Assembly: GCF_011751745.2 (NCBI RefSeq) | Contig: NZ_CP061170.1 | Span: 620,001-684,000, forward strand | Source of the DNA: Paramicrobacterium fandaimingii | GTDB taxonomy: Bacteria; Actinomycetota; Actinomycetes; Actinomycetales; Microbacteriaceae | Direction of reading: 5' to 3' | Length of the DNA: 64,000 nt | Shown: one piece after another, positions 25,674 to 34,466 of the stretch | How the letters are laid out: every line of letters starts with the position of its first letter | Numbering within the stretch: position 1 is the first letter of the stretch | The notes under the pieces: model-generated | What the model was told of the DNA's origin: nothing | What the model saw: only the letters and a program-made list of their open reading frames with translations | Databases searched by the model: none | Position numbers and translations under genes: made by a program

Positions 25674-26815
25674 GTGAGCTTGCCGATCCGACGCCGCTCT
25701 CCGAGCTCACGACGCTCGGCGTCGGCGGGGCCCCCGAGCGGATGCTCGTTGCCACCGAAACGGACGACCTCGTCGACCAGCTGATCGAGCTGTGGCAGAC
25801 AGATGCGCCCTGGATGGTGCTGGGTGGCGGGTCGAATACCGTCGCTACCGACGATGAGATCCCCGGAACGGTCGTGCTGATCCGCACGCGCGGCATCGAA
25901 CGCATCGCGACAGACGCCGGTGTGGTGCTGCGCGTTCAGGCGGGCGAGACGTGGGACGATCTCGTCGAGTACGCCGTCCAGCACAATCTTGCGGGAATCG
26001 AGGCGCTCTCCGGCATCCCTGGCTCGGTCGGGGCTGCGCCCATCCAGAACATCGGTGCGTATGGGCAAGAACTCTCGAGCGTGCTTTTGGGCGTCGAACT
26101 TCTCGACGTCGACACCGGTGAACGCAGCCATGTGTCAGCATCCGCCCTGGGGCTCGGCTATCGCACCTCGGTGCTGAAACGCCACGGGGGAGCGGATGCT
26201 GACCGCGACGCCGTCGTGCTCTCTGTCGATCTGCTGCTCACCGAGGCGGATGACGGTGTGGGCCGCCCCATCGCGTATGCGCAACTTGCGTCGGCGCTCG
26301 GCGTCGAGCTCGGGGAACGCGTCGAGCTGATGCGCGTACGCGAGGCGGTCCTTGCGCTTCGCCGCTCCAAGGGCATGATTCTCGACCCCGATGATCGCGA
26401 CACCTGCAGCGCCGGTTCGTTCTTCACGAACCCCATCGTTCCCGAGGCTGCCGCGCGGGCGCTGCCCTCGGACGCCCCGCGCTGGCCGCTGGGCGAGCCG
26501 GACGACTCTGCAACGGTGATCCCGCTCGACGGCTCGAGCGACATCATCGCTCCGCCGCCGATTACCGGTGCCGTTCGACCCCACGTCAAATTGAGTGCTG
26601 CGTGGCTGATCGAGCACGCGAGAATCGAGCGCGGTTTCCACCTGCCGGGTTCGCGCGCGGCGATCTCGTCGAAGCATACGCTCGCGCTGACCAACAGGGG
26701 AAACGCTCGCTCCAGCGATATCGCGGCTCTCGCGCGCTTCGTCCAGGCCCGCGTGCAGGCCGAGTTCGGCATCACGCTGCAGCCCGAACCCGTGCTGATC
26801 GATATCGAGCTCTGA
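25670..26815 (+). CDS. murB: UDP-N-acetylmuramate dehydrogenase
   Basis: This 381-residue flavoenzyme reduces UDP-GlcNAc-enolpyruvate to UDP-MurNAc in peptidoglycan synthesis. It shows the FAD-binding signatures VLGGGSNTVATD and SGIPGSVGAAPIQNIGAYGQE, the catalytic-base region CSAGSFFTNPIV (Ser active site) and the C-terminal HTLALTNRGNA. The GTG start overlaps the MaoC stop. The length is typical for actinobacterial type I MurB. Confidence 0.93.
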   Translation: MSELADPTPLSELTTLGVGGAPERMLVATETDDLVDQLIELWQTDAPWMVLGGGSNTVATDDEIPGTVVLIRTRGIERIATDAGVVLRVQAGETWDDLVEYAVQHNLAGIEALSGIPGSVGAAPIQNIGAYGQELSSVLLGVELLDVDTGERSHVSASALGLGYRTSVLKRHGGADADRDAVVLSVDLLLTEADDGVGRPIAYAQLASALGVELGERVELMRVREAVLALRRSKGMILDPDDRDTCSAGSFFTNPIVPEAAARALPSDAPRWPLGEPDDSATVIPLDGSSDIIAPPPITGAVRPHVKLSAAWLIEHARIERGFHLPGSRAAISSKHTLALTNRGNARSSDIAALARFVQARVQAEFGITLQPEPVLIDIEL

Positions 26816-26819
26816 TCAC

Positions 26820-27632
26820 GTGAGCTTCACGCCGCCGCCGGTTCCGAACGACGTCAATGGGCCAGAAGACGAGAACCGTCCTGTGCCGCCGTCGCGGCGT
26901 CGGCGTGTCTGGGGCTGGGTCATCACGGGGCTCGGAGTCACAGCATTCACAGCCATCGCGATCGTCGCAGTGTCGAGCCTCGTCGCGAGCACCCTGCCGC
27001 AGTCGCCGCCGGATGCCGCTGCCATTCCGACAGCGGGGCCCAGCGCCCCGTGGGGTGCGACGCCCACGCCGCAGCCCACCGAGACGGGCCTCGGCGAACC
27101 GCCCAGCTACGACCCTCCGCCTTATTCGACACCGGTCGACGGTGTCTACCCCCTCTCGAGCTACGCGTACTTCGAGAACGAGGTCAGCTTCGACATGCAG
27201 CTCGCAGACAATTGGTACAGCCAGACAGACAAGTTCGGCGAGTACTGGCTGAGCGACGACCCCGTCTGCAACCTGACAGCCGATACCAAATGGATCTCTC
27301 TGTTCGGGGATCCCGAGCCAGACAAGAATGACGGCTACTACACATCGCGCGACCTGGATCTCAGCGAGGCGAACCTGCGAGCGCAGTTCCCGGATCTCGA
27401 GGACCACGGTGATGACTTCGTCGTTGAGATGCCGGTCTCAGACGGCAATGTCATCGAGTTCGCCGGCCGTCGTCTCGACTACGCTGGCGGCTTCTTCCTG
27501 CAGCTGACCCGCGGCATGATGTGGCAAGACTCGTCGTACGGCATCACTCTCTCGTGCCTCGGATCCGAGTCGTTCGATCACGAGGGCTTTGCTCAGCAGA
27601 TCGTCGATCAGTTCACCATGGCGCTGTCGTAG
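26820..27632 (+). CDS. Hypothetical single-span membrane protein
   Basis: I do not recognise this 270-residue protein. It has a proline-rich N-terminus with basic residues (PPSRRRRVWGW), one membrane segment (VITGLGVTAFTAIAIVAVSSLVAS), a Pro/Thr-rich linker and a C-terminal extracytoplasmic domain with few Cys. The GTG start is 5 bases after the murB stop, suggesting co-expression and a possible envelope role. Its function is open. Confidence 0.75.
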   Translation: MSFTPPPVPNDVNGPEDENRPVPPSRRRRVWGWVITGLGVTAFTAIAIVAVSSLVASTLPQSPPDAAAIPTAGPSAPWGATPTPQPTETGLGEPPSYDPPPYSTPVDGVYPLSSYAYFENEVSFDMQLADNWYSQTDKFGEYWLSDDPVCNLTADTKWISLFGDPEPDKNDGYYTSRDLDLSEANLRAQFPDLEDHGDDFVVEMPVSDGNVIEFAGRRLDYAGGFFLQLTRGMMWQDSSYGITLSCLGSESFDHEGFAQQIVDQFTMALS

Positions 27633-27721
27633 GTGCCGGGCGGCTGAGCGTTCGCCGTTCCCCTCGGTTCCCGCACCGTTCCTGGGTTAGGCTGAAACCG
27701 GACTCACCCGAAAGGCAGCCC

Positions 27722-27985
27722 ATGAGCAACGACAGCGCAGACCAGCAGACACCGGATGCTGTGGGACAGGGCGGTCGTCACGGAGCACCGCTTCCGCGCA
27801 GCGAGCCGTGGACGGGGCAGGGTCCCGTCATTCGCAACCCGCCGGACTCCGCGCATCCGTACGGCACCTCTCCCGAACCTCAGCGGTCACCGGTGCGGCG
27901 CGGCCTTTCACCGTGGATCGTTGCCGCGGTCATCGCGGTTCTTGCGATCATCGTCGCCGGAATCGTTCTTGCGCTCGTACTCTGA
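27722..27985 (+). CDS. Small tail-anchored hypothetical protein
   Basis: This 87-residue protein has a polar, proline-rich N-terminal two thirds and a single C-terminal membrane anchor (IVAAVIAVLAIIVAGIVLAL). The frame is open upstream, but ATG 27722 follows GAAAGGCAG. No domain is recognised. Such C-terminally anchored proteins are frequent in Microbacteriaceae envelopes, but no role can be given. Confidence 0.65.
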   Translation: MSNDSADQQTPDAVGQGGRHGAPLPRSEPWTGQGPVIRNPPDSAHPYGTSPEPQRSPVRRGLSPWIVAAVIAVLAIIVAGIVLALVL

Positions 27986-28148
27986 CGCTTCCGCTCAGGT
28001 CTGCTCGAGTCTGTCCAATTTTCGCCCGCCTCTTCACTGTGAGGCACGGAGCGGAGTATTCTTCATAGTATCCACGAGAAGATGAGGGTTTCTCATTCGA
28101 GCCTAGTGTCGACCCACCCAATCGCGAGCCGGCGAGACGGAGGTCGTC

Positions 28149-28607
28149 ATGAACGTCGCACACTCACCGAAGACCGCAGAGCGGCAGATAGCACCGTGGC
28201 GCATCGCTATCGATCGCGTCTACCAGTGGGTAGCGCTGCTCGGGCTGGTGCTCGCCCTGCTTCAGGTGGCTTTCGCCGCTCTCGGGTTCTGGGGCGCAGA
28301 AGAGAAGCCGGGGGATCAGGCCTGGGGAATGGCGGCGTTTGAACCGCACACGATCAACGGCATGGTGCTCTACGCCGTTGCCGCCGTGCTGTTCATTCTC
28401 GGCCTGCTCTCGCGGGCGAACTGGAAGGTCTGGGTCGTACCGCTCGTGCTGTTCGTCTTGCTCTACGGCGTGCAGGGCATGCTCGTCGGGCTGGGCTTTG
28501 GTGTGAGCAAGTGGTTCGGCTTCCTGCACGCGCTTAATGGCACGGTGATCATCGCGGGGTTCGCATGGATCTACCTCAACCGGGTGTGGCGACCGCTCAG
28601 GTCTTAG
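28149..28607 (+). CDS. DUF6220-like four-helix membrane protein
   Basis: This 152-residue protein has four membrane helices and conserved-looking motifs [14 protein letters not shown] and [21 protein letters not shown], with one His in each of two helices, reminiscent of small heme-type or DUF6220 proteins. GGAGG lies 7 bases before the ATG. It stands alone and converges with the aminotransferase gene with a 4-base overlap. Function unknown. Confidence 0.7.
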   Translation: MNVAHSPKTAERQIAPWRIAIDRVYQWVALLGLVLALLQVAFAALGFWGAEEKPGDQAWGMAAFEPHTINGMVLYAVAAVLFILGLLSRANWKVWVVPLVLFVLLYGVQGMLVGLGFGVSKWFGFLHALNGTVIIAGFAWIYLNRVWRPLRS

Positions 28608-29803
28608 GCGAACAGCTTCTGCAGTCGTTCGGCGCCCTCGCGCAGCGCATCGTCGCCAAGCGCGTAACTGAAGCGCAAGTACCCGCTCGGGCCGAACGCC
28701 TCGCCCGGGACCGCGGCGACCTGCGCCTTGTCGAGCATCAGATCGGCGACCTCGAGTGAGCTGCTCGGCGTGACGCCGTCGATCTCGCGCCCGATCACTC
28801 CCGAGACGTCGGCATAGACGTAGAACGCGCCCTGCGGCGTCGGCACCGAGAATCCGTTCACGAGGTTCAGCTGTTCGACGATCGTGTGCCGGCGGCGGTC
28901 GAACGCGTGACGCATCTGTTCCACGGGCTCCTGCGAACCGGTGAGCGCAGCGATCGCTGCACGCTGCGCGATGTTGTTCACATTGCCCGACAGATGAGAT
29001 TGCTGATTGGTCATCGCCGTGACGGCATCCTTGGGGCCAATTGTCCAGCCCACGCGCCAGCCGGTCATGGCATAACTCTTCGCGACGCCATTCACCAGCA
29101 GTGCCTGGTTGGCGAGCTCCGGAACGGCTCCGACGATCGAGGTCGCCTCGACACCGTCGTACGTGAGGTTCTGGTAGATCTCGTCCGTGATGACCCAGAT
29201 GCCGTGTTCGAGCGCCCATTCGCCGATCGCGCGCGTTTCGTCTGGCGAATAGACGGCGCCCGTCGGGTTCGACGGAGAGACGAAGAGCAGCACCTTGGTG
29301 CGTTCCGTTCGTGCGGCCTCCAGCTGGTCGACGGTGACCTTGTACCCCTGGTCGGCACCGGCGAACACATCCACCGCGACGCCGTCCGCCAGCCCGATGA
29401 CCTCGGGATACGTCGTCCAGTACGGCGTGGGAACGATCACCTCATCGCCCGGGTTGAGAAGCACCTGGAATGACTCATAGACAGACTGCTTGCCGCCGTT
29501 GGTGATGATGACCTGGTCGGCGCTCACGTCAATCTTCGAGTCGCGCCGCGCCTTCTCGGCAACGGCCTCGCGCAGGTCGGGGAGCCCTTTGCCCGGCGTG
29601 TACCGGTGGTTTGCCGGGTCGCTTGCCGCGCTGATCGCCGCCTCGACGATGTGCTCGGGCGTCGCGAAGTCGGGTTCACCCGCGGCATAGCTGATGACCG
29701 GGGCACCCTGCGCCTTCAGCGCTTTGGCTTTGGAGTCGACCTTCAGCGTTGCCGACTCGGCGATTGCGGTGATCTTCTGTGAGAGTCTCGGTGTCGTAGC
29801 CAC
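28604..29803 (-). CDS. aspB: Pyridoxal-phosphate aspartate aminotransferase, class I
   Basis: This 399-residue class I aminotransferase has the PLP lysine in [16 protein letters not shown] near residue 242 and other family blocks ([55 protein letters not shown]). It should interconvert aspartate and oxaloacetate with glutamate/2-oxoglutarate. The frame is open to 30067, but GTG 29803 ([10 protein letters not shown]) matches the usual N-terminus. Confidence 0.9.
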   Translation of the reverse strand: MATTPRLSQKITAIAESATLKVDSKAKALKAQGAPVISYAAGEPDFATPEHIVEAAISAASDPANHRYTPGKGLPDLREAVAEKARRDSKIDVSADQVIITNGGKQSVYESFQVLLNPGDEVIVPTPYWTTYPEVIGLADGVAVDVFAGADQGYKVTVDQLEAARTERTKVLLFVSPSNPTGAVYSPDETRAIGEWALEHGIWVITDEIYQNLTYDGVEATSIVGAVPELANQALLVNGVAKSYAMTGWRVGWTIGPKDAVTAMTNQQSHLSGNVNNIAQRAAIAALTGSQEPVEQMRHAFDRRRHTIVEQLNLVNGFSVPTPQGAFYVYADVSGVIGREIDGVTPSSSLEVADLMLDKAQVAAVPGEAFGPSGYLRFSYALGDDALREGAERLQKLFA

Positions 29804-29928
29804 ACAACGAGGGTAGCGCGTACGGTCGTCGTGTCCCAGGCCCGGCTGAATGATTTCCCTTCTTGGGGTGTCGTTGAATCGTCGTCCACAGGTGTGCTGA
29901 GACAGGGGACTTTCCACATCCGAGTCCC

Positions 29929-30171
29929 ATGACGCGGCGCTCAAGCATCGCGACGAGGCCCGGAGGCACTCGCGCAAGGGTGTATTCCATTCGCCTGACC
30001 GAGGCAGAAGTCGCTGCTCTGGAGGCAGTGGCAGAGCGCGACGGTGTTCCGGCCTCGACGCTCGCACGCTCGTGGATCGTTGAGCGGCTGTCGACCGACG
30101 GTGATGTAGACGACGTGCGCGTGATTGCCGATGCGCTCGCCACGTTCTCTCAGCGTCTCGCCGCGCTGTGA
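29929..30171 (+). CDS. Small ribbon-helix-helix-like protein
   Basis: This 80-residue protein contains [20 protein letters not shown] followed by [19 protein letters not shown], the strand-helix-helix pattern of CopG/Arc-type DNA-binding proteins. It would dimerise and bind DNA, like many antitoxins or autoregulators, but no toxin gene is adjacent. It diverges from the aminotransferase. Identification rests on pattern only. Confidence 0.6.
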   Translation: MTRRSSIATRPGGTRARVYSIRLTEAEVAALEAVAERDGVPASTLARSWIVERLSTDGDVDDVRVIADALATFSQRLAAL

Positions 30172-30271
30172 GGGTTACCCGCAGATCCGCGTCGTTCGGT
30201 CAGAGGGCGGGCGCGCCCCGCGGCACTGGTACGCCTTCTCTGCCGCAGTGCCTCGATGACGGCGAGAAAGA

Positions 30272-30306
30272 AGGATGCTGCGGCCCATTGTGGGCCGCAG
30301 CATCCT
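30272..30306 (-). terminator. Perfect 16-bp hairpin terminator of the small peptide gene
   Basis: AGGATGCTGCGGCCCA (30272-30287) is exactly mirrored at 30291-30306 around TTG. On the minus strand it is followed by TCTTTCTC. It lies 77 bases beyond the stop of the 36-residue peptide gene. Confidence 0.8.
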
Positions 30307-30383
30307 GAACTTTCGATTGCGTTCTACGCGATCATCGCGGTGGCTGGTGTGCCGTGCGACTGTTCTGGCGTCGTCCGTGAGGA

Positions 30384-30494
30384 CTAGTCCATCGGAACAG
30401 TGAGGTGGCAGAACGGGTCTTCGTTCCATGCCGCCGCAAGTTCCACAGCCGCGGGGCTCTGTTCGGTGTCGCGCACAATACGAGTGCTTGTCAT
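30384..30494 (-). CDS. 36-residue peptide of unknown function
   Basis: This short gene starts with an ATG preceded by an excellent ribosome site (GAAGGAGG, 5 bases upstream on the minus strand), ends with TAG, and is followed by a strong terminator hairpin. The product begins MTSTRIVRDTE, has an Ala-rich helix in the middle, and ends WNEDPFCHLTVPMD with one Cys. It is polar overall, with no membrane segment. A ribosomally synthesised precursor peptide or a small regulatory protein are possibilities, but no modification enzyme is adjacent. I do not recognise the family. Confidence 0.6.
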   Translation of the reverse strand: MTSTRIVRDTEQSPAAVELAAAWNEDPFCHLTVPMD

Positions 30495-30842
30495 GATGTC
30501 CTCCTTCGCGGTTGTGTTGCGGTGTAGTTACTACTGTGCGCCGTGATGGGGCCGTCCGGGCGAGATTGGTACAAGAAAATTCACGCGAGATTGCTCAGAC
30601 AAGAAAGATGCGTGTTTTTTTGGGCCACTTTGACTCGATCAGGGATTATGCTGCGACGTTCCGGTGGATGTGTAAGAAATGCGTGCACAGTTCTGCTCAT
30701 CGGGCCGATAGCTGACGCTTCAGGTGGTGCGTCTGTAGCAGGCGGGGTGGGAGGCAGCATCCATCATCTTCGAAGTTAGGCTGTGCTAAGTTTGCGGGCG
30801 GACGCACGCCAGTGCTCGGAAACCCGACGATCGGAGGCCGTC
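30495..30842. other. Gene-free region between the peptide gene and the ABC ATPase
   Basis: This 348-base stretch has no convincing gene; the short open frames in it lack ribosome sites and family resemblance. Its middle (about 30565-30650) is AT-rich and probably contains the promoters of the two divergent flanking genes. A possible iron-regulator box lies at its right end. Confidence 0.6.
30775..30791 (+). promoter_or_regulatory. Possible DtxR/IdeR-type iron box
   Basis: GTTAGGCTGTGCTAAGT carries TTAG.C halves in inverted orientation, resembling the TTAGGTTAGGCTAACCTAA iron box in several positions. It lies 51 bases upstream of a siderophore-type ABC ATPase, which makes iron control plausible. 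The match is partial. Confidence 0.35.
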
Positions 30843-31667
30843 GTGACGATCGCGCAGCAGACGCTCGTTGGGAAGGGCCTGACGTTGGGATACGACGGTC
30901 GAGTGATCTCGAGCGAACTCGACGTGTCGATTCCGCCCGGGTCGTTCACCGCGATCATCGGGCCGAACGCCTGTGGCAAGTCAACGCTTCTGCGTGCGCT
31001 GTCGCGGCTGCTGTCTCCGGCAGAGGGGCAGGTGATCCTCGACGGGCGTGCGATTACCGAGTATGGCTCCAAAGAGGTGGCGCGGCGGCTCGGGCTTCTG
31101 CCGCAATCATCGATTGCGCCTGATGGGATCTCGGTATTCGAACTGGTGTCGCGCGGGCGCTTTCCCCATCAAAGCCTCTTCCGACAGTGGTCAGAGGCCG
31201 ATGAGGGTGCGGTGCGCGAGGCCATGGATGCGACGAATATTACGCATCTGGCCGACAGAAGCGTCGATGAGCTTTCTGGCGGTCAACGGCAGCGTGTATG
31301 GCTGGCTCTTGTTCTTGCGCAGCAAACGTCACTGCTTCTGCTCGACGAGCCGACGACGTTTCTCGACATTGCGCATCAGATCGACGTTCTCAATCTGTGT
31401 CGCAGTCTGCATGAGCAGGGCACCTACACGCTGGTCGCTGTTCTGCATGACCTCAACATGGCGTTCCGGTATGCCGACAACGTCATTGCAATGCGCGATG
31501 GCAGAATCATTGCTCAGGGTGCACCGGCCGACATCGTGACGGCAGAACTGGTCCGTGACGTGTTTGGGCTGCGAGCGGTGTGCGTCGACGACCCGGTGAC
31601 GGGCAAGCCCATGGTGGTTCCGCTCGATGCCGCCCCCGATACTCCGAGTGACATCAGCACGGAGTGA
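30843..31667 (+). CDS. Iron-siderophore type ABC transporter ATP-binding protein
   Basis: This 274-residue ATPase is of the FecE/FepC/BtuD type. Walker A is IGPNACGKST (residues 39-48), the signature is LSGGQRQR, Walker B is LLLLDEP, and the H-loop is VLHDLNMAFRYAD. GTG 30843 follows GGAGG at 5 bases and is chosen over an in-frame upstream start at 30783. No permease or binding-protein gene is present nearby, so it must serve a transporter encoded elsewhere. Confidence 0.88.
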   Translation: MTIAQQTLVGKGLTLGYDGRVISSELDVSIPPGSFTAIIGPNACGKSTLLRALSRLLSPAEGQVILDGRAITEYGSKEVARRLGLLPQSSIAPDGISVFELVSRGRFPHQSLFRQWSEADEGAVREAMDATNITHLADRSVDELSGGQRQRVWLALVLAQQTSLLLLDEPTTFLDIAHQIDVLNLCRSLHEQGTYTLVAVLHDLNMAFRYADNVIAMRDGRIIAQGAPADIVTAELVRDVFGLRAVCVDDPVTGKPMVVPLDAAPDTPSDISTE

Positions 31668-31671
31668 CTGT

Positions 31672-32655
31672 TCAGCGGGCCGAGAAGAACCCGCGGCGAC
31701 GAACAGAGGGCCGTGTGGGCCAGCGGAACTGCCGCGTGATGATGAGCGTCGCCACCAGCACAAGGGGGATGATCCATCCCGACCACCCGAGGATCGTCGC
31801 GTGAACCGAATCGATGGTGGCGCCTGATTGCGCGAAGACGGCGGCAAGACCGACGGACGCATTGAGTGTTCCGTGGGCCAGCGCAGCGGGCCAGACTGAG
31901 CGAGACCGGATGCGCAACCACGCGAGAACGGAGCCAACCACGATGCAGAACCCCAGCATCATCAGCATCCCGAACCAGCCTGGTGCGCTCGGGTAGTTGT
32001 AGCCCAGCAAAATGAGCGGTGCGTGCCAGAGCCCCCAGATTGCGCCGCTGAGAAGCAGCGCCGGAACGGTTCCGAAGCGCATCAAGTGCGGCAGCAACCA
32101 GCCGCGCCAGCCCAGCTCTTCGCCAAGGGCGGGGAGGAGGTTCAGGATGCTGCCGACAGCGATGTTGATGAACTGCAATGCCACGAGCACACCGATCGGC
32201 ATTGGCAACTGCCCGCCCGTCTGAGCAGCAACGATGTCGCGGAATGCCGAGAAATCTATGAAGTCTGCCGGGTAGACGCCCAGCATGCTTCCCACGATGA
32301 GCGCGGCGAATACGAGGGTGAGCGGCACGGCGAATCCGAGGCCGAGATAGCCGAGAAGTCGCCCGGCAGGTCGCAGCGGAACAAGCCCGAGTGCTTCGGC
32401 GGGGCGGTCGGGTCTCTCGACGGCATACACCGTCACGAGAGCGGCGATAGCTGGGGTCAGCATCATTCCAAGCGAGATGGTGCCGAATGCAGGTTGCTGG
32501 AGTCCGTCGCCGCTCAGCCAGAGTGGCAGCGCGATGAGCCACGAGAGCCCGAAAGCAAGAGTGAGGTAGACGCCGAGGGCAGTCGAACTCCGCCGCGAAC
32601 CGCGTGACTCGCGAGGTCGTTGACTACGGCGAACGGACAACGTATTTCGTCTCAT
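31672..32655 (-). CDS. CPBP family intramembrane metalloprotease
   Basis: This roughly 327-residue membrane protein has about eight helices and the CPBP (Rce1/Abi) motifs in order: EELGWRGWLLPHL (Glu-Glu), AIWGLWHAPLILLG (His) and AALAHGTLNASV (His, Asn). These form the active site of intramembrane glutamate-type proteases. The frame is open to 32829, but ATG 32655 (MRRNTLSVRR) places the first helix at a normal distance. It converges on the ABC ATPase with a 4-base gap. The substrate is unknown. Confidence 0.85.
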   Translation of the reverse strand: MRRNTLSVRRSQRPRESRGSRRSSTALGVYLTLAFGLSWLIALPLWLSGDGLQQPAFGTISLGMMLTPAIAALVTVYAVERPDRPAEALGLVPLRPAGRLLGYLGLGFAVPLTLVFAALIVGSMLGVYPADFIDFSAFRDIVAAQTGGQLPMPIGVLVALQFINIAVGSILNLLPALGEELGWRGWLLPHLMRFGTVPALLLSGAIWGLWHAPLILLGYNYPSAPGWFGMLMMLGFCIVVGSVLAWLRIRSRSVWPAALAHGTLNASVGLAAVFAQSGATIDSVHATILGWSGWIIPLVLVATLIITRQFRWPTRPSVRRRGFFSAR

Positions 32656-33013
32656 CGAAGTGGGGTTGGGTGGCGGCGGTTGTGTCCACACGGCATTCTC
32701 CCCCACCCCGCCTCTGCTCTTAACAAGCTGTCTCACAAAGCCAAACGGCGACAGGACTGCGAAGCCGCGAATCGGAGAAGCGGTCGCCGTGATGACTTCA
32801 TTCGAAGGTTCTTTAGACGGCAACTTCAAAGAAGCATACGGCGACCGCGCTCACGTCGGAAAAGTAAGAAGCAGGCCGCCAGGCTACAGTTTCGGCTCTT
32901 ACTTGTAAGCGGTACGGAGCTTGTTAGTGACGTGCCTTCCGGTGCTCATCGGAAACTTGCTGTCTATTGGCAAGCTTCGCGCTCAAATTATATTGGGCAA
33001 GTTGCGAACTGCG
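32656..33013. other. Low-GC gene-free stretch at the edge of the accessory region
   Basis: I see no gene in these 358 bases. GC falls sharply from about 32.7 kb onward and short open frames here have no family resemblance. It marks the boundary between the core chromosome and the insertion-sequence-rich region. Confidence 0.5.
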
Positions 33014-33976
33014 CTATACGATTAGCGGCGCTCTACGGCGAGATGGGTAAACCTTGGTTAGGTCAAGTGGTTGTGGCAAATTAGCCATCTCCTCAAGTAT
33101 ACCGGGCCGGGAAGGACGCCAGCCTAGTTCCTTGCGTGCGCGTTCGCTGGACGCTCGCAGATTCCAGATCCAGTCCAACTCGGCAAAACGACCATTAAGC
33201 TCGCGAATGCTCCCTGGATTTACGATCTCGACATTTCCATCGAGACCGACTGCATTGCTTATTCCCACAGCGAGGTCCATATGCGGAACAGTATCTGAGA
33301 CGCCGAAGTATACCCCACGTGCTTTGGGCTCAGATACTACTAGCGAGTAAAGGTCTGCTAGATCTTCGACGTGCACGTGGGAAATGGCATTCCCTGTGCC
33401 TTCAATGCCGTAAATTGCACCGTGTTCTCGAAATGAGTCGAATAGTCTGACCGTGGGGCCAGCGCAGCCGCCCCGATGGCCGTACACCTGACCAGGGGCG
33501 ATGATCGCAGTGCGAACCTCTTGCTCCCCCAGCATCATCTTCATAATTCGGCCAAGATGCTCGTAGAAGTAGGGCGGGGAAATTGGATCCTTCTCAGTAA
33601 CTTCTCGATCGGGATCCAGTAATCCCGTATCCAGCCATACCCCGACGCCAGAAGTCCACAGATACAGCTTGTTTGATCCGCGGAGGGTGTCAAGGATAAC
33701 CTGCGATGTTCGAACGGTCGATTCGCCGGTCGTTAACGCATTCGTCAGCGCCCCTCCGAGCCACATTTGCACTACGCCGTCAGCTAGCTCAGATTGTTCC
33801 GCAATTACGCCTGCGTCGTCCATGGAGCCGCGCACAGGTGTAATACCCATAGAACGAAAGTGTTGTACCGATCTCTCGGTCCTTGCAAGACCAGTCAGCT
33901 CGTGCCCGTCCGCTAATAGGCGTGTACAAACCTCAGTGCCAACATATCCGCTTCCGCCGATAACAAACAGTTTCAT
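33014..33976 (-). CDS. NAD-dependent epimerase/dehydratase family protein
   Basis: This 320-residue protein is an extended or atypical SDR. It begins with the Rossmann motif FVIGGSGYVGTEVCTRLL and continues TERSVQHFRSMGITPVRGSM, IIAPGQVYGHRGG, and ISHVHVEDLADLY, as in NAD(P)-binding epimerase-like proteins. ATG 33976 is preceded by GGAGGA. The upstream leader contains the CATACGTATG promoter found twice more in this region, so it is probably co-regulated with the transporter and the HisD-like operon. The substrate is unknown. Confidence 0.82.
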   Translation of the reverse strand: MKLFVIGGSGYVGTEVCTRLLADGHELTGLARTERSVQHFRSMGITPVRGSMDDAGVIAEQSELADGVVQMWLGGALTNALTTGESTVRTSQVILDTLRGSNKLYLWTSGVGVWLDTGLLDPDREVTEKDPISPPYFYEHLGRIMKMMLGEQEVRTAIIAPGQVYGHRGGCAGPTVRLFDSFREHGAIYGIEGTGNAISHVHVEDLADLYSLVVSEPKARGVYFGVSDTVPHMDLAVGISNAVGLDGNVEIVNPGSIRELNGRFAELDWIWNLRASSERARKELGWRPSRPGILEEMANLPQPLDLTKVYPSRRRAPLIV

Positions 33977-34064
33977 CTGTCCTCCAATAGGTAGCAATTT
34001 CATCTTTGTGATTCGCGGAGCGACGCGGGGTGTAGATGTCACCCTTGTCCGCTTCTTCTCTTTG

Positions 34065-34107
34065 AATCGGGATGGGTAAAGAATCACGCATACGTATGTG
34101 AATGTCA
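34065..34107 (-). promoter_or_regulatory. CATACGTATG promoter, copy 1 (epimerase gene)
   Basis: Read on the minus strand, a perfect -35 TTGACA (34102-34107) is followed after four bases by the palindrome CATACGTATG (34088-34097) and then GATTCTTTACCC. Spacing and order match copies 2 and 3. The homology continues past the promoter as a decayed copy of the hisD leader (about 34020-34065) before the epimerase start. Confidence 0.75.
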
Positions 34108-34189
34108 AGAGCCCGAATTGACCCGTCTAGCACCTCCGCTTGTGCGAGGTCATTGTCTCAAGTGGGGATTTCCGGTTCGGTGTGTCGTT

Positions 34190-34440
34190 GCCTCAGGATA
34201 GGGCCTTCGCGTGAGCACCATAGCGGGTGGAGCTGTCGATGAGGTAACGCAAGGCAGTGACGAAGAAGAAGGCCCTGGCCTACTGGGGCGCGGACCGGGC
34301 TGGAAAGACCTGGATCCTGGATGAGCTGGTGGACCTGACCGGCTGGCACGCGGCTACGCCAGGGCGGCGTTACGGGATGCGCTCGTTGTCTGTGTGTGAT
34401 CAACTATTTGTAGGCCGGGCCCTGCCCCCGAGAGTTGTCA
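34190..34440 (+). pseudogene. Decayed ISNCY-type (integrase-like) transposase fragment
   Basis: The plus strand reads KALAYWGADRAGKTWILDEL then VDLTGWHA, which resembles the N-terminal part of ISNCY-family transposases (RAEKTVILDELCALTGWHRD pattern). An upstream in-frame stop (TAA in the stretch encoding ELSMR) and a frameshift just after GWHA, beyond which YARAALRDAL appears in another frame, show it is dead. The rest of the element is missing. Confidence 0.6.
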
Positions 34441-34466
34441 ACGTCGGCTGAATTTTGACCCTTTAT

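Noticed and set aside
30175..30429. 84-codon minus-strand frame over the small peptide gene
   Set aside because: It has no ribosome site and runs across the terminator hairpin. The 36-residue frame in another phase has the good start and stop.
30512..30715. 67-codon plus-strand frame in the gene-free region
   Set aside because: It has no Shine-Dalgarno sequence or recognisable motif, and it covers the AT-rich promoter area.
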